From: Delphinus delphis
Lineage: Eukaryota > Chordata > Mammalia > Artiodactyla > Delphinidae
Direction: 5' to 3'
Length of the DNA: 64,000 nucleotides
Assembly: GCF_949987515.2 (NCBI RefSeq)
Contig: NC_082684.1
Span: 121,128,080 to 121,192,079 of the forward strand
Part shown: positions 23,416 through 36,570 of the stretch, piece by piece
Position numbering within the stretch: position 1 is the stretch's first letter
Layout: each line of letters begins with the position of its first letter
Notes under the pieces: generated by a model
What the model was told of the DNA's origin: nothing
Seen by the model: only the letters and a program-made list of their open reading frames with translations
The model's database searches: none
Made by a program: the position numbers and the translations under genes

Positions 23416-23912
23416 TAGACAACGAATCATCCCAAATTGAGGAGGTGGACTCTGAGAGCAAGATATATTATTTTTTCCCATTTTCCTCTTTTTGTGAGTG
23501 TGTATGTGTATGCTTCTGTGTGAGATTTTGTCTGTATAGCTTTGCTTCCACCATTTGTCCTAGGGTTCTATCCATCCGTTTTTTTTTTTTGTTTTTTTAA
23601 ATTTTTTTTCTTTCTTAATAATTAATTTTAATAACTCTTTTATTTTACTTTATCTTCTTTCTTTTTCTTTCTTTCTTTTTCTTTCTTTCTTCCTTCATTC
23701 CTTCCTTCCTTCCTTCCTTACTTTCTTTATTTCTTTCCTTCCTTCCCTCCTTTAGACAATGAATCATCCCAAAATGAGGAGGTGGACTTTCAGAGCAAGA
23801 TTTATGATTTTTTCCCCTTTTCCTCTTTGTGTGAGTGTGTATGTGTATGCTTCTATATGAGATTTTGTCGGTATAGTTTGCTTCCAACATTTGTCCTAAG
23901 GTTCTATCTGTT
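23416..23912 (+). repeat. Tandem ~337 bp repeat in L1 5'UTR
   Basis: The block starting TAGACAACGAATCATCCC (23416) recurs from 23753 as TAGACAATGAATCATCCC. About 160 bp match well, including the GTGAGTGTGTATGTGTATGC segment; each block is followed by a T- and pyrimidine-rich tract. The two copies differ at scattered positions, so the duplication is not recent. Confidence 0.88.
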
Positions 23913-24215
23913 TTTTTTTTAAATTTTTTCCTTAATAATTATTTGTTAATCCAATAACTTTATTATATTTTACGCTATTATATATATATTTTTTATTTAT
24001 TTTTAACATCTTTATTATATTTTAATCTTCCTTCTTTCTTTCTTTTCTTCTTCCTTCCCCCCTTTCTTCCTTCCTCCCACTGTCCCTCCCTCCCTCCTTC
24101 CTTTCTTTCTTTCTTTCCTCCTTTCCTTCTTGCCTTCTTTCCTTTTCTTCTTCTTCCTTCCTTCCTTCCTTTCTTTCTTCCTACTTCTACTAATTCTTTC
24201 TCTCTACTTTTTCTC
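23579..24215. repeat. Poly-T and (CTTT/CCTT)n tracts in L1 5'UTR
   Basis: Long pyrimidine tracts on the L1 sense strand lie at 23579-23755 and 23995-24215, separated by the second repeat copy. The L1 at 55711-63367 has an A-rich tract on the plus strand (61730-62110), that is T-rich on its own sense strand, in the same place. Confidence 0.9.
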
Positions 24216-24348
24216 CCTTTTATTCTGAGCCGTGTGGAGGAATGGCTCTTGGTGCTGCAGCCAGAAGTCAGTGCTGTGCCTCTGAGGTGGGAGAGCCCAC
24301 TCCAGGACACTGGTCCACAACAGACCTCCCAGCTCCACATAATATCAA

Positions 24349-25618
24349 ATGGCGAAAATCTCCCAGAGATCTCCATCTCAATGCCAGCACCCATCTTCAC
24401 TCAACGACCAGAAAGCTACAGTGCTGGACACCCTATGCCAAACAACTAGCAAAACAAGTACACAACCCCACACATTAGCAGAAAGGCTGTCTATAATCAT
24501 AATAAGTCCACAGACACCCCAAAACACACCACCAGACATGGACCTGCCCACCAGAGAGACAAGATCCAGCCTCATCCACCAGAACACAAGCACTAGTCCA
24601 TCCACCACAAAGCCTACACAACCCACTGAACCAACCTTAGCCACTGGGGACAGACACCAAAAACAACGGGAACTACGAACCTGCAGCCTGCAAAAAGGAG
24701 ACCCCAAACACAGTAAGATAAGCAAAATGAGAAGACAGAAAAACACACGGCAGATGAAGGAGCAAGATAAAAACCCAGCAGACCTAACAAATGAATAGGA
24801 AATAGGCAGTCTACCTGAAAAAGAATTCAGAATAATGAGAGTAAAGATGATCTAAAATCTTGCATATATTATGGAGAAAATACAAGAAACGTTTAACAAG
24901 GACCTAGAAGAACTAAAGAGCAAACAAACAGTGATGAACAACACAATAAATGAAATTAAAAATTCTCTAGAAGAGATCAATAGCAGAATAACTGAGCAGA
25001 AGAATGCTTAAGTGACCTGGAAGTTAAAATAGTGGAAATAACGACTGCAGAGCAGAATAAAGAAAAACGAATGAAAAGAATTGAGGACAGTCTCAGAGAC
25101 CTCTGGGACAACATTAAGCACACCAACATTCAAATTATAGGGGTCCCAGAAGAAGTAGAGAAAATGAAAGGGAGTGTGAAATATTTGTAGAGATTATAGT
25201 TGAAAACTTCCCTAATATGGGAAAGGAAATAGTTAATCATGTCCAGGAAGCATAGAGAGTGCCACACAGGATAAATCCAAGGAGAAACATGCCACGACAC
25301 ATATTAACCAAACTATCAAAAATAAAATACAAAGAAAAAATATTAAAAGCAGCAAGGGAAAAACAACAAATAACACACAAGGGACTCCCCATAAGGTTAA
25401 CAGCTGATCTTTCTGCAGAAACTCTGCAAGCCAGAAGGGACTGGCAGGACATATTTAAAGTGATGAAGGAGAAAAACCTAAAACCAAGATTACTCTACCC
25501 AGCAAGGATCTCATTCAGATTCGACGGAGAAATCAAAACCTTTACAGACAAGCAATAGCTAAGAGAATTCAGCACCACCAAACGAGCTTTACAACAAATG
25601 CTAAAGGAACTTCTCTAG
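24349..25618 (+). pseudogene. L1 ORF1, broken by premature stop and frameshifts
   Basis: A 149-codon open frame from 24349 runs through the basic N-terminal region (MRRQKNTRQMKEQDK) and stops at 24796-24798, where the copy at 5141 continues into EEEISSLP. Coiled-coil and RRM text continues in other frames, and the C-terminal domain is open again at 25259-25558 (HRINPRRNMPRHILTKLSKI through SFRFDGEIKTFTDKQ). The family-type stop is at 25616-25618. The annotated start is only the first Met of the open frame. The protein would be the L1 RNA-binding chaperone. Confidence 0.85.
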
Positions 25619-25676
25619 GTAGGAAACACAAGAGAAACAAAAGACCTACCAAAACAAACCCAAAACAGTTAAGAAA

Positions 25677-28600
25677 ATGGTAATAAGAACATACATATCG
25701 ATAATTACCTTAAATGTAAATGGATTAAATGCTCGAACCAAAAGACACAGACTTGCTGAATGGACAGAAAAACAAGACCCATATATATGCTGTCTACACG
25801 ACCGCACATCAGACCTAGGGACACATACAGACTGAAAGTGAGGGGATGGAAAAAGATATTCCACGCAAATGGAAATCCAAAGAAAGCTGGAATAGCAATT
25901 CTCATATTAAACAAAATAGACTTTAAAATGAAGATTCTTACAAGAGACAAAGACAGACACTACATAATGATTAAGGAGTAAATTCAAGAAGAAGATGTAA
26001 CAATTGTAAATATTTATGCACCCAACATAGGAGCACCTCAATAAATAAGGCAAATACTAACAGCCATAGAAGGGGAAATCGACAGTAACACAATCATAGT
26101 AGGGGACGTTAACACCCCACTTTCACCAATGGACAGATCATCCAAAATGAAAATAAATAAGGGAACACAAGCTTTAAATGATACATTAAACAAGATGGAC
26201 TTAATTGATATTTATAGGACATTCCATCTGAAAACAACAGAATACACTTTCCTCTCTAGTGCTCATGAAACCTTCTCCAGGATATATCATATCTTGGGTG
26301 ACAAATCAAGCCTTGGTAAATTTAAGAAAATTGAAATTGTATCAAGTATCTTTTCCGACCACAACACTATGAGACTAGATATCAATTACAGGAAAAAATC
26401 TCTAAATAAAGCAAATACAAGGAGGCTAAACAATACACTACTTAATCAAGAGATCACTGAAGAAACCAAAGAGGAAATCAAAAAATACGTACAAACCAAT
26501 GACAGTAAAAACATGACGACCCAAAACCTATGGGATGCAGCAAAAGCAGTTCTAAGAGGGAAGTTTATAGCAATACAATCCTACCTTGAGAAACAAGAAA
26601 CATCTTGAATAAACAACCTAACCTTGCAGATAAAGCAATAAGAGAAAGAAGAACAATAAAACCCCAAAGTTAGCAGAAGGAAAGAAATCATAAAGATCAG
26701 ATCAGAGATAACTGAAAAAGAAATGAAGGAAATGATAGCAAAGATCAGTAAAACTAAAAGCTGGTTCTTTGAGAAGATAAAGAAAATTGAAAAGCCATTA
26801 GCCAGACTCATCAAGAGAAAAAGGGAGAAGACTGAAATCAATAGAATTAACAATGAAAAAGGAGAAGTAACAACTGACACTGCAGAAATACAAAGGATCA
26901 TGAGAGATTACTACAAGCAACTCTATGCCAATAAAATGGACAAACGGGAAGAAATGGACAAATTCTTAGAAATGCACAACCTGCCAAGACTGAATCAGGA
27001 AGAAATAGAAAATATGAACAGACCAATCACAAGCACTGAAATTGAAACTGTGATTAAAAATCTTCCAACAAACAAAAGCCCAGGACCAGATGGCTTCCCA
27101 GGTGAATTCTATCAAACATTTAGAGAAGAGCTAACATCTATCCTTCTCAAACTCTTCCAAAATATAGCAGAGGGAGGAACACTTCCAAACTGATTCTACG
27201 AGGCCACCATCACCCTGATACCAAAACCAGACAAGGATGTCACAAAGAAAGAAAACTACCGGCCAATATCACTGATGAACATAGATGCAAAAATCCTCAA
27301 CAAACTACTAGGAAACAGAATCCAACAGCACATTAAAAGGATCATACACCATGATCAGGTGGGCTTTATCCCAGGAATGCAAGGATTCTTCAGTATATGC
27401 AAATCAATCAATGTGATACAACATGTTAATAAACTGAAGGAGAAAAACCATATGATCATCTCAATAGATGAAGAGAAAGCTTTCAACAAAATTCAACACC
27501 CATTTAGATAAAAACGCTCCAGAATGTAGGCATAGAGGGAACTTTCCTCAACATAATAAAATCCATATATGACAAACCCACAGCCAACATCATCCTCAAT
27601 GGTTAAAAACTGAAACCATTTCCACTAAGATCAGGAACAAGACAAGGTTGCCCACTGTCACCACTATTATTCAACATAGTTTTGGAAGTGTTAGCCACAG
27701 CAATCAGAGAAGAGAAAGAAATAAAGGAATCCAATTGGAAAAGAAGAAGTAAAGCTGTCACTCTTTGCAGATGACATGATACTATACATAGAAAACCCTA
27801 AAGATGCCACCAGGAAACTACTAGAGCTAATCAATGAATTTGGTAAAGTTGCAGGATACAAAATTAATACACAGAAATCTCTTGTATTTCTATACACTAA
27901 CAACAAATGTCAGAAAGAGAAATCAAAGAAACAGTACCATTTACCATTGCAACAAAAAGAATAAAATATGTAGGAATAAACCTACCTAAGGAGACAAAAG
28001 ACCTGTATGCAGAAAATAATAAGACACTGATGAAAGAAATTAAAGATGATACAAAGAGATGGAGAGATATACCATGATCCTGGATTGGAAGAATCAACAT
28101 TGTGAAAGTGACTCTACTACCCAAAGCAATCTACAGATTCAATGCAATCCCTATCAAACTACCACTGGCATTTTTCACAGAATTAGAACAAAAAATTTCA
28201 CAATTTGTATGGAAATACAAAAGATCCCGAATAGCCAAAGCAATCTTGAGAAAGAAAAATGGAGCTGGAGGAATCAGGCTCCCTGACTTCAGACTATACT
28301 ACAAAGCTTTATTAATCAAGACAGTATGGTACTTGCACAAAAACATAAATATAGATCAATGGAACAGGATAGAAAGCCCAGAGATAAACCCACGCACATA
28401 TGGTCACCTTATCTTTGATAAAGCAGGCAAGAATATACAGTGGAGAAAAGACAGCCTCTTCAACAAGTGGTGCTGGGAAAACTGGACAGCTACATTTAAA
28501 AGAATGAAATTAGAACACTCCCTTACGCCATACACAAAAATAAACTCAAAATGGATTAAAGACTTAAATGTAAGGCCAGATACTATCAAACTGTTAGAGG

Positions 28601-29485
28601 AAAACATAGGTAGGACACTCTATGACATAAATCACAGCAAGATCCTTTTTGACCCACCTCCTAGAGAAATGGAAATAAAACCAAAAATCAACAAATGGGA
28701 CCTAATGAAACTTAAAAGCTTTTGCAAAGCAAAGGAAACCATAAACAAGACGAAAAGACAACCCTCATAATGGGAGAAAATATTTGCCAATGAAACCACT
28801 GACAAAGGATTAATCTCCAAAATTTACAAGCAGCTCATGCAGCTCAATATCGAAAAAAGAAACAACCCAATCCAAAAATGGGCAGACGACCTAAATAGAC
28901 ATTTCTCCAAAGAAGATATACAGATTGCCAACAAACACATGAAAGAATGCTCAACATCATTAATCATTAGAGAAATGCAAATCCAAACTACAATAAGATA
29001 TCATCTCACACTGGTCAAAATGGCCATCATCAAAAAATCTACAAACAATAAATGCTGAAGAGGATGTGGAGAAAAAGGAACCCTGTTGCACTATTGGTGG
29101 GAATGTAAATTGATACAGCCACTATGGAGAAAAGGATGGAGGTTCCTTAAAAAATGAATATAGAACTACCATATGACCCAGCAATCCCATTAATGGGCAT
29201 GTACCCTGAGAAAACCATAATTCAAAAAGAGTCATGTACCACAATGTTCATTGCCGCTCTATTTACAATAGCCAGGACATGGAAGCAACCAAGTGTCCAT
29301 AAACAGATGAATTGATAAGGAAGATGTGGCACATATATACAATGGAATATTACTCAGCCATAAAAAGAAACGAAATTGAGTTATTTGTAGTGATGTGGAT
29401 GGACCTAGAGTCTGTCATACAGAGTGAAGTAAGTCAGAAGGAGAGAAACAAATACCGTATCCTAACACATATATATGGAATCTAA
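25677..29485 (+). pseudogene. L1 ORF2, broken, active-site box retained
   Basis: The start ATG at 25677 encodes the standard MVIRTYISIITLNVNG opening. Endonuclease pieces are open at 25760-25981 and 26129-26608. Reverse transcriptase pieces are at 26723-27193 and 27275-27511, and the FADD box is intact at 27764-27775. The C-terminal part is open from 28102 to 28770, and the end THIYGI falls at 29485. At least several frameshifts and stops separate the pieces, including TAA at 25979 and TGA at 27191. It is therefore non-functional although its catalytic box survives, unlike the copies at 200-4059 and 17195-19940. Confidence 0.9.
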
Positions 29486-29867
29486 AAAAAAAAAAAAAAT
29501 GGTCGTGAAGAACCTAGGTTCAAGACGGACTAAAGATGCAGACCTACTAGGGAATGGACTTGAGGATACGGGGAGGAGGAAGGGTAAGCTGTGACAAAGT
29601 GAGAGAGTGGCTTGGACATATATACACTACCAAATGTAAAACAGATAGCTAGTGGGAAGCAGCTGCATAGCACAGGGAGATCAGCTCGGTGGTTTGTGAC
29701 CACCTAGAGGGGTGGGATAGGGAGCGTGGCGGGGAGGGAGATGCAAGAGGGAAGAGATATGGGGACATATGTATATGTATAACTGATTCACTTTGTTATA
29801 AAGCAGAAACTGACACACCATTGTAAAGCAATTATACTCCAATAAAGATGTTAAAAAACAACAACAA
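29486..29867 (+). other. L1 3'UTR and A-rich tail
   Basis: The 3'UTR begins with an A run, includes a G-rich stretch (29695-29750) and ends with AATAAAGATG and A-rich (CAA)n text. The same 3'UTR, reversed, is seen at 48505-48880 and at 1-199. Confidence 0.85.
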
Positions 29868-30178
29868 AAAACAGGCCATGGAGCCACACTGCAGAATACT
29901 TTTCACCAATTAAATAGTACGGAGCACATCTATTAACTTTATGTGAAAGGTGATCTAATTGTTTTCAGAACCAAATGAGCCTTAAAAATTACTTGGTGCA
30001 AAAAACTTACAAAAAAACAAAATTACAGCGTAGAGATGTGGCATCCTACTCATGTCCAACTTTTCCTTCAGGATTCTCAGAATCATGTGATAACAACTAC
30101 TCAAATCAACCTGGAAATAACGTCTTTATTTGCCCTCTCATGCAGTGTGTCCTGCTCTCATTCACAAATGCACCTATA

Positions 30179-30400
30179 GGGCTTCCCTGGTGGTGCAGTG
30201 GTTGAGAGTCCGCCTGCCGATGCAGGGGACTCGGGTTCATGACCCGGTCCGGGAAGATCCCACATGCTGCGCAGCGGCTAGGCCCGTGAGCCATGGCCGC
30301 TGAGCCTGCGCGTCCGGAGCCTGTGATCCACAACGGGAGAGGCCACAACAGTGAGAGGCCCGCGTACCGCAAAAAAACAAACAAACAAACAAACAAAAAA
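30179..30400 (+). mobile_element. CHR-2-type SINE with ACCTATA duplication
   Basis: Complete copy from GGGCTTCCCTGGTGGTGCAG to CCCGCGTACCGC, with an (AAAC)n tail. ACCTATA is repeated at 30172-30178 and 30401-30407. The B-box region reads GGGTTCATGACCC. Confidence 0.95.
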
Positions 30401-30407
30401 ACCTATA

Positions 30408-33400
30408 AAGTATGCAGTAACCTTGAAGTAGTTCTCAACATACAGCACTTCTGTGAATTGCTGAGATTAGAGACACCCTTTCCTGTGAAAGAGGCCCAAG
30501 TGCTGAGTAGTCAGACAATTAGAAAACACCAGTATCAAATCAAGAATCATATTTAACAGTGATCCTATCTGCTCAGGAAGCAAAGGAAGGAGCTCTTCAG
30601 AGTGGGGCCCTCTCCTTGAAGATGCTCAGGCTTCATGATTTCATCAGTGATGGACAGAGCTGCTTATAGTGTCTATTCCATAAAACTGAGGCTTTTGCCC
30701 ATGTGTATCCAAATTTGTTAACTAATTCTTTGATTTCCATGATCTAAAACAGACACAGTAAATGGATCGACTGATAAGCATTTATCAGTATATCTTAAAC
30801 TTCCCAGAAGTCTCCCTGACTCTGGGCACCCCCAGCCCCAGACTAACCTAAAGGGCCTGTGTTCACCTTCACTGTTGTACTGGGGTCCCTTCTCCTAAGT
30901 GTCTCCTAATTTTTCTCACTACCAAAGCTCCTTCGGTTAAAGATGGAAGTAATCTCTATTACATGCCAATGTCCCGTGCCAGTACCAGGGCAGAACACAC
31001 ATCGTTTCCCATTCTGAAGGGACTGTAGAAGGCATCCTACTGGGTGCAGTGGAGGCACAGACATAAGGGTTTTTTCCCTGAATTTTGTGTTATCTAGAGA
31101 GAGAATGAGAAACGTACACGGGGAACTAAGAAAAAAAAAAAAAGAGGTTGCAACAAATGGTCTAGGAGAGACACAAAGGACTGCATGAATTGAGAGACAT
31201 CTGCGATAATGCAGACAGGCTCAAGGACAAAACAACATATGCATTTGGACGAAAGAATGAGCATCTTCAGGGAGACTGGTTTGCTTGGATGAGTTCTGGA
31301 GGGAGCATCAATAGGGTGGTTGAGGTAAGACAGAGTGACTTAGGTAAAACGTGGTCCTACTGGGATCCAGGGTCCTCAGGGGCTTGGGGGCAGAAGCTGT
31401 GTCTCTCCACTGTACCCCTAGCCCAGAAATCAAGTCAGGCTCCCCCGCAGCCTCTTTACCTGTGGACAGTGTAATGTACAAATCATTAGTAAGTGGATTT
31501 GTGATGGTGTAGACAGAAAAAGGTCAGCAGTTTACTTTCACCCCATGTTTTAAAAAATTAGGCTTGTTGAATAAATACAATGAAAAAGAAGTCTAGAAAG
31601 CAAACATTTACTTCAACTCCACTTATGGAGCTTTAAAGCACCCATGCTCCACATATACAATAAAATGATACTGCAGACAGGGCCTGGGGATTTGTGATGC
31701 CATTTGGAAAGAATCCATATGTAGACTTTGACATGTGTTGGGGAGAGACTCACCCTTGCTGAGGCCATGTTTGTTTGCGTTTGCATTTAACTGAAAGCAT
31801 TTGGAAGTGAAAAATCTTTCTTAAAAAAATAGTCAATAGCTCTTTTTTTCAGTAATCAAATTTTGCCATCAGTCAGTTCAGATGACTAAAATTTTTATAT
31901 AGCTTCCTTTGTGAATAAAAGTCAGAAAAAAATGATGTTAGCCTTTGTTGCTGGGAGTTAGCTTGCTTGCCTGCAAGTGCTATTTTAGTAATGAAAACTG
32001 TCTTTTATTTTTCCCTGCCTCATTTATGTCATGCTAACAAGCCCAGCTTGTAAGTTCCCATTAAAAATGTGAAAAATATATTTTATATAATTTCAATTCA
32101 TTTGACCATTTCCTTACATTATAAAGTATAATGATAAAACCTAAATTACACTACACATACACACAAAGGCTTTCTCAAGCATAGAAAATGGTTAATGGAG
32201 AAAACTTGCAGGACTGAGAACCCTGCAGAAGGTGCAGAGATTCAGGGTGCTCAGTGGGACTCTGGCTGATGAGGAGGCAGGGAGTGCTGGCAGCCAGTGC
32301 TGCCAACAGTGGGGCTCCACCGAGCTCACTGCAGTCCCTACTGGTCTTCATTCACTAAGCCGGGGATCTACAGCAGCTTTTATTGCAGGGGACTTTAAAA
32401 GGCATCCTTGTGGTTTCTGAGAGTTATTCCTCATCCTTCTGTTTGCAAGCTAAGTAAGCTTTCTTTATCCTTTCCACATGAATCACATTTTCTGCCAACT
32501 GTCTAATGATGCTGTGGTTTTCCTGTGATCTTAAATTCTCTGTGCCATCCTTCTTCAGTTGCAGGAATGAGAGGCAGGCCTAGCCCTTGAGTTAGTGATT
32601 CTGAATCAGGTTCCATTGAATGCAGTGCACCTATTTTCTGAATTCCTCCAAAAACAATATTTCTGATCTGAAACCTGCTGACAAAAGTTTTCTATTATTT
32701 TGAAAATTCAATTAAGAATCTGATGAATGTCATACAAGCTCATGTATTCCCCCAGATAAATAAAAGGTTATACATTCAAGGTGTTTGGGTTCATTCTTCT
32801 CTGGCTATCATTATACCTGCATCTTCATTTCCTTTGACTAAACCAGAATAGTGGCTTAGACCTCCTTAGAGAACTGTGCAGGCTGCCAGATCAGAAGCCA
32901 AACGCTCTGTAACTTACTTTTCAGAAGTCTTTTCATGCCTGATACCATCGACCATTGTAAGGGAGTAGACGGATTGCTTCTATCATTCTAGGGGAGAACA
33001 CAGCAGCAGGTGTAAGGATCATATCCGGATTCAGCAAGAATTGGCCACAGAGAATCTTCATAACGAGAGGAAAAACAGAGCTTCTCATGATGACAGCTAG
33101 GCATTTTATTTATAATTTGGTGTGACTGTTTGCCTTGCCACACAACTAAAAATTCATCAGGATGTGTCCAGATAAAGGCTATAACTTAAGCAAATTCTGG
33201 GTTCCCAAGAGAACTCTTACTGAGGATTAAAACTCAATTCAAGCAAATGTGCCCAGTTAATAGCCACTGGAGGGATCTGACACACCAGCAAATATAGCTC
33301 CAAAGGCCTTCTTTAATATTAAAACTCTATTTAATACTCATGCTGTCAAGCCATGAACATTTGAAATATGTCTCCCCCAGTGAGTGGGATTGGCCATAAG

Positions 33401-33840
33401 CAGATGGGCTCAGTTACAGGCTATTAGACACTGACTCTGGGAAGCATGAGCTACTTATACATATATGCTCATATATATACTCATATAGGATGGGAGGGGC
33501 CTCAGTTCTGCCCAATCGCTGAGCATTCACAACCCATTCCTTCCCTCCCTGTTCACAGAGCCACACAATGTATTTCAGCACCTACTTGGGGACCAGCCCC
33601 CTCTGGTCCACACATGCTCTGAGGGTCCATACAAGGCATGACTGTGGGGGTGAAGAATGCTAGTGAATGTATTTCTTGATTACTGATTATATTTTTATTT
33701 TAGAATCAGCAAATGAGTGAATATTTAATGAATTTTACATGATTTTTTTTAAAAAGTGCGATAGTTAAACCAACAACTCCACCAGAATGTTTGTTACAAT
33801 TTATCCCAAGCCCAAAGTTTCCCAACCCAAAGCAGCCTGA
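30408..33840. other. Unique sequence, no gene or clear repeat
   Basis: About 3.4 kb with only simple features such as an A run at 31130-31143. The longest open frames are under 100 codons and show no domain or splice-flanked exon I can support. Confidence 0.5.
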
Positions 33841-33844
33841 TTAA

Positions 33845-33965
33845 GTAGGAAAAGCCCTCGATCTAACATCAGAATAAGTAGACCCTGGTTCTGTCACTAT
33901 GCATCCAGCATTCTTCAGGACCTCAGTTTTCTAATTTGCAAACTAAATGTCAGGGCTAGCACCTA
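33845..33965 (+). repeat. MIR-like SINE
   Basis: The order GTAGACCCTGGTTCTGTCAC, then CAGGACCTCAGTTTTCTAAT and TTTGCAAACTAAATGTCAGGG, fits the middle of a MIR in plus orientation. Confidence 0.6.
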
Positions 33966-33974
33966 TAACTGTTA

Positions 33975-34435
33975 GCCTTCACCATAACCAATACGTAGTG
34001 GCTTAAAACAACAATCATTCATTGTTGCTCATGAATCTGTAAGTCAACTGTGTGGTCCTGGTGAGTTGGGCCAAGCTTGGCTCATTTTGGTTGAGCTCAC
34101 TGGTGTGGGTGCCATGAGCCCCCACTAGGAGGTGTCTTACCTAAGACGGCCTCAGCTGGAATGGCCCATCTCTGCTCTATGCAGCCTGGCCTTCCTGGCA
34201 AGCATACCTGGTTTCCATGGTGGCTGGGAAAGGGCTCAAGCAAATAAGTGGGAACAACAAGGCCTCTTGCCTCACAGGCTTGGAACTGAGGGGTAACTCC
34301 TATCTCCTTCTATTGTTCAAAGCAAGTCCAGGTCTGATACAAAGAACAGAGAAAGAGACTCCTTCTTTGAATGGCAGCAATTAAAATGTCACACTGGGGA
34401 TGCAAAGGGATGTGGACACAGAGAGGGGCATAACT
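33975..34435 (-). repeat. Ancient LTR-like repeat, possibly MaLR
   Basis: The text AGTGGCTTAAAACAACAATC (33998-34017) is the classic reversed 3' end seen in MLT1-type MaLR LTRs. The following GAATCTGTAAGTCAACTGTG and GGCCTCAGCTGGAATGGC segments are typical of an old, widely dispersed mammalian repeat. I cannot name the subfamily. Confidence 0.45.
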
Positions 34436-35255
34436 AGAACCACTGCTTGTAAGCAATTGTTCTAGCTATCTTTTGAACTTTAAATCACTATCATGTATCA
34501 CTCATTCCCCAGTGGGCTTCCTAGAGATTATCCTCAGCTAAAAGCCAGCCCCTAAGAAATCAATCTCTGCATGCAGAAAGCGAACCAGGAATTATTTGGA
34601 GAGGACACAATTCTGCTAGGAATATAATCAAGAGAAGAGTAAGCCTGAGAAGGTGAGAGTCGATTTTTATTTAGTTCTCCCCCAACCTATCCTTTCCCCT
34701 TAAAGGTTTGGATGATGCTATGTCTGGGGCTGGCATGGACCAGTTCTCAGAGCTGTTTGGGACTGTGTTGGAGGCTGTATGTTCAATTTACCTTACTTTC
34801 AAGGAAGGTGATGGAAGTGTTTATTATTTTTTAAATAATGTTCATTCACAGCAGGCCCATAGGCTAAGAAAACAAGTTTGCTGCCAACTCCCACAAGGCC
34901 TCTTCATGAGACTGCTGTACTGCCATTTTGTCCCCTTTTATCCCAGCCACTTGATAGATTGTTAGCCCTTGCCAAGATTTAAATCCATCTTCAGGTGAAA
35001 TCTCACCCACTCACAATATACACACACTATGCAGCATTTTCTTAATTTATTCTATTTCTAGCTTTTGTACTTAAATCATAATGAAGGTGTTTCTCCGAAC
35101 ACCTTCCCTGCTCCTGTTCAATTTTAAATTGCACTTAATTTTTTTAAAGTATCATTCTAACTTCCAACAGTTCTTCAATTCTGTAAAAGAACAGGGTTTT
35201 TTGTGTGCCTTTGCCTGTTGCCTCTCTACCCTTTGCCTTTGCATTTTCTTTTAGC
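34436..35255. other. Unique sequence, nothing recognised
   Basis: AT-rich toward the right. An 85-codon open frame at 34708-34965 has no recognisable domain and no supporting context. Confidence 0.5.
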
Positions 35256-35270
35256 AATTGCCAGTTCTTT

Positions 35271-35477
35271 TTTTTTTTTTTTTTTGCGGTACGCGGGCCT
35301 CTCACTGTTGTGGCCTCTCCCGTTGCGGAGCACAGGCTCCGGACGCGCAGGCTCAGCGGCCATGGCTCACAGGCCCAGCCGCTCCGCGGCATGTGGGATC
35401 TTCCCAGACCAGGGCACGAACCCGTGTCCCCTGCATCGGCAGGTGGACTCTCAACCACTTTGCCACCAGGGAAGCCC
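35271..35477 (-). mobile_element. CHR-2-type SINE, minus strand, with 15 bp duplication
   Basis: Reverse copy with a poly-T start (the tail) and GGGAAGCCC end. AATTGCCAGTTCTTT is repeated exactly at 35256-35270 and 35478-35492. Confidence 0.96.
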
Positions 35478-35559
35478 AATTGCCAGTTCTTTGATGGGGC
35501 ATATTAATGACTGTCCTCACTGTTCACCACGCCAATCTCAAAAGTGCCACAGCTGTGCT

Positions 35560-35939
35560 CACGCCTGATCTTGCCTACGGTCCTATATCAAGGTGCTGGC
35601 TGGCCATGCTCTTTCTGAGGGCCCTAGTGGAGAATCAGTCCATGAATTTCACAGCTTCCAGTGTTGCCAACAACTTTGGTGCTTCTTGGCTTATAGACAC
35701 ATCACTCCAATCTCTGCTTCCATCATCACATGGCCTTCTCCCTTTATGTCTCTTGTCTCTGTGTCTCTCCTCTTGCTATAAAAGGACACAGTCATATTGG
35801 ATTAGGGCCCACTCTACTACGCCAGTATGACCACATCTTAACTAGTTACATCTGCAACAATCCTATTTCCAAATAAGGTCACATTCTGAGGTTCTAGGAA
35901 GGATATGAATCTTGAGGAGAGACTATCCAACCCAGTACA
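35560..35939 (-). repeat. MaLR LTR (MLT1-type), minus strand
   Basis: Reverse-complement landmarks of MLT1 are clear: TCCAATCTCTGCTTCCATC, CATGGCCTTCTCCC, TATAAAAGGACACAGTCATATTGG-type text, TTCCAAATAAGGTCACATTC and the terminal ACCCAGTACA-like end near 35930-35939. Confidence 0.8.
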
Positions 35940-36367
35940 GGCCTCTTTATTAGATTAGTTGATGTTTATTGAACATGTATTAAGGTCATCTTGCAAAAGA
36001 CATTTCATCCTGACAATTACAGTCTCAGGGAGAGACTATGCTTATCCCTGGACTATTTCTGTAGCAAGAGACGCTGTGGCTTTGAGGGGCTTGGGATGAC
36101 TCAAAGAGGATATGTATTTCCTAGGGACATATCTTTCTTCCAAATAGGTATGACTCCTTTGAAATGTGACATATTGCCTCACAGTTCACCTGATCTAGAG
36201 ATTATCCTTAGCTCTAGATGAGGAGACCCTGGACAATGCTGGTGCCAAGTTACATCCTCCAGAAGAGGTACTTTTCCTTTTGTCATGTCAATATTCCACG
36301 CTAGGTCCATGTTCCAGTTTCTCTACTGTAGTTTTATTTTACTTCTACAGATTTCTTAATGTGTTTT

Positions 36368-36570
36368 TTTTTTTTTTTGTGGTACGCGGGCCTCTCACTG
36401 CTGTGGCTTCTCCCGTTGCGGAGCACAGACTCTGGATGCGCAGGCCCAGCGGCCATGGCTCACGGGCCCAGTCGCTCCACGGCATGTGGGATCTTCCCAG
36501 ACCGGGGCACGAACCCGTGTCCCCTGCATCGGCAGGCGGACTCTCAACCACTGCGCCACCAGGGAAGCCC
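36368..36570 (-). mobile_element. CHR-2-type SINE, minus strand, with near-perfect duplication
   Basis: Reverse copy ending in CCACCAGGGAAGCCC. Flanks TCTTAATGTGTTTT (36354-36367) and TCTTGATGTGTTTT (36571-36584) differ at one base. Confidence 0.95.

Larger units (their letters stand above)
22250..29867 (+). mobile_element. Full-length LINE L1, plus strand, inactive
   Basis: This is a complete L1 of about 7.6 kb. It has a CpG-rich 5'UTR of roughly 2.1 kb starting GGGGAAGATGGCGGAAGAG, ORF1, a short spacer, ORF2 (25677-29485), a 3'UTR with AATAAA at 29841-29846, and an A-rich tail. Stops and frameshifts break both proteins, but divergence from the copies at 1-5237 and 55711-63367 looks modest, so this is one of the younger elements. 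A diverged duplication is possible (AAAAGGCACCATATGG before, AAAACAGGCCATGG after), but I would not rely on it. Confidence 0.95.

Noticed and set aside
24016..24221. Lysine- and glutamate-rich frames across the pyrimidine tracts (also 23645-23890 and 61551-62088)
   Set aside because: They are translations of low-complexity CTTT/CCTT and A-rich repeats in L1 5'UTRs.
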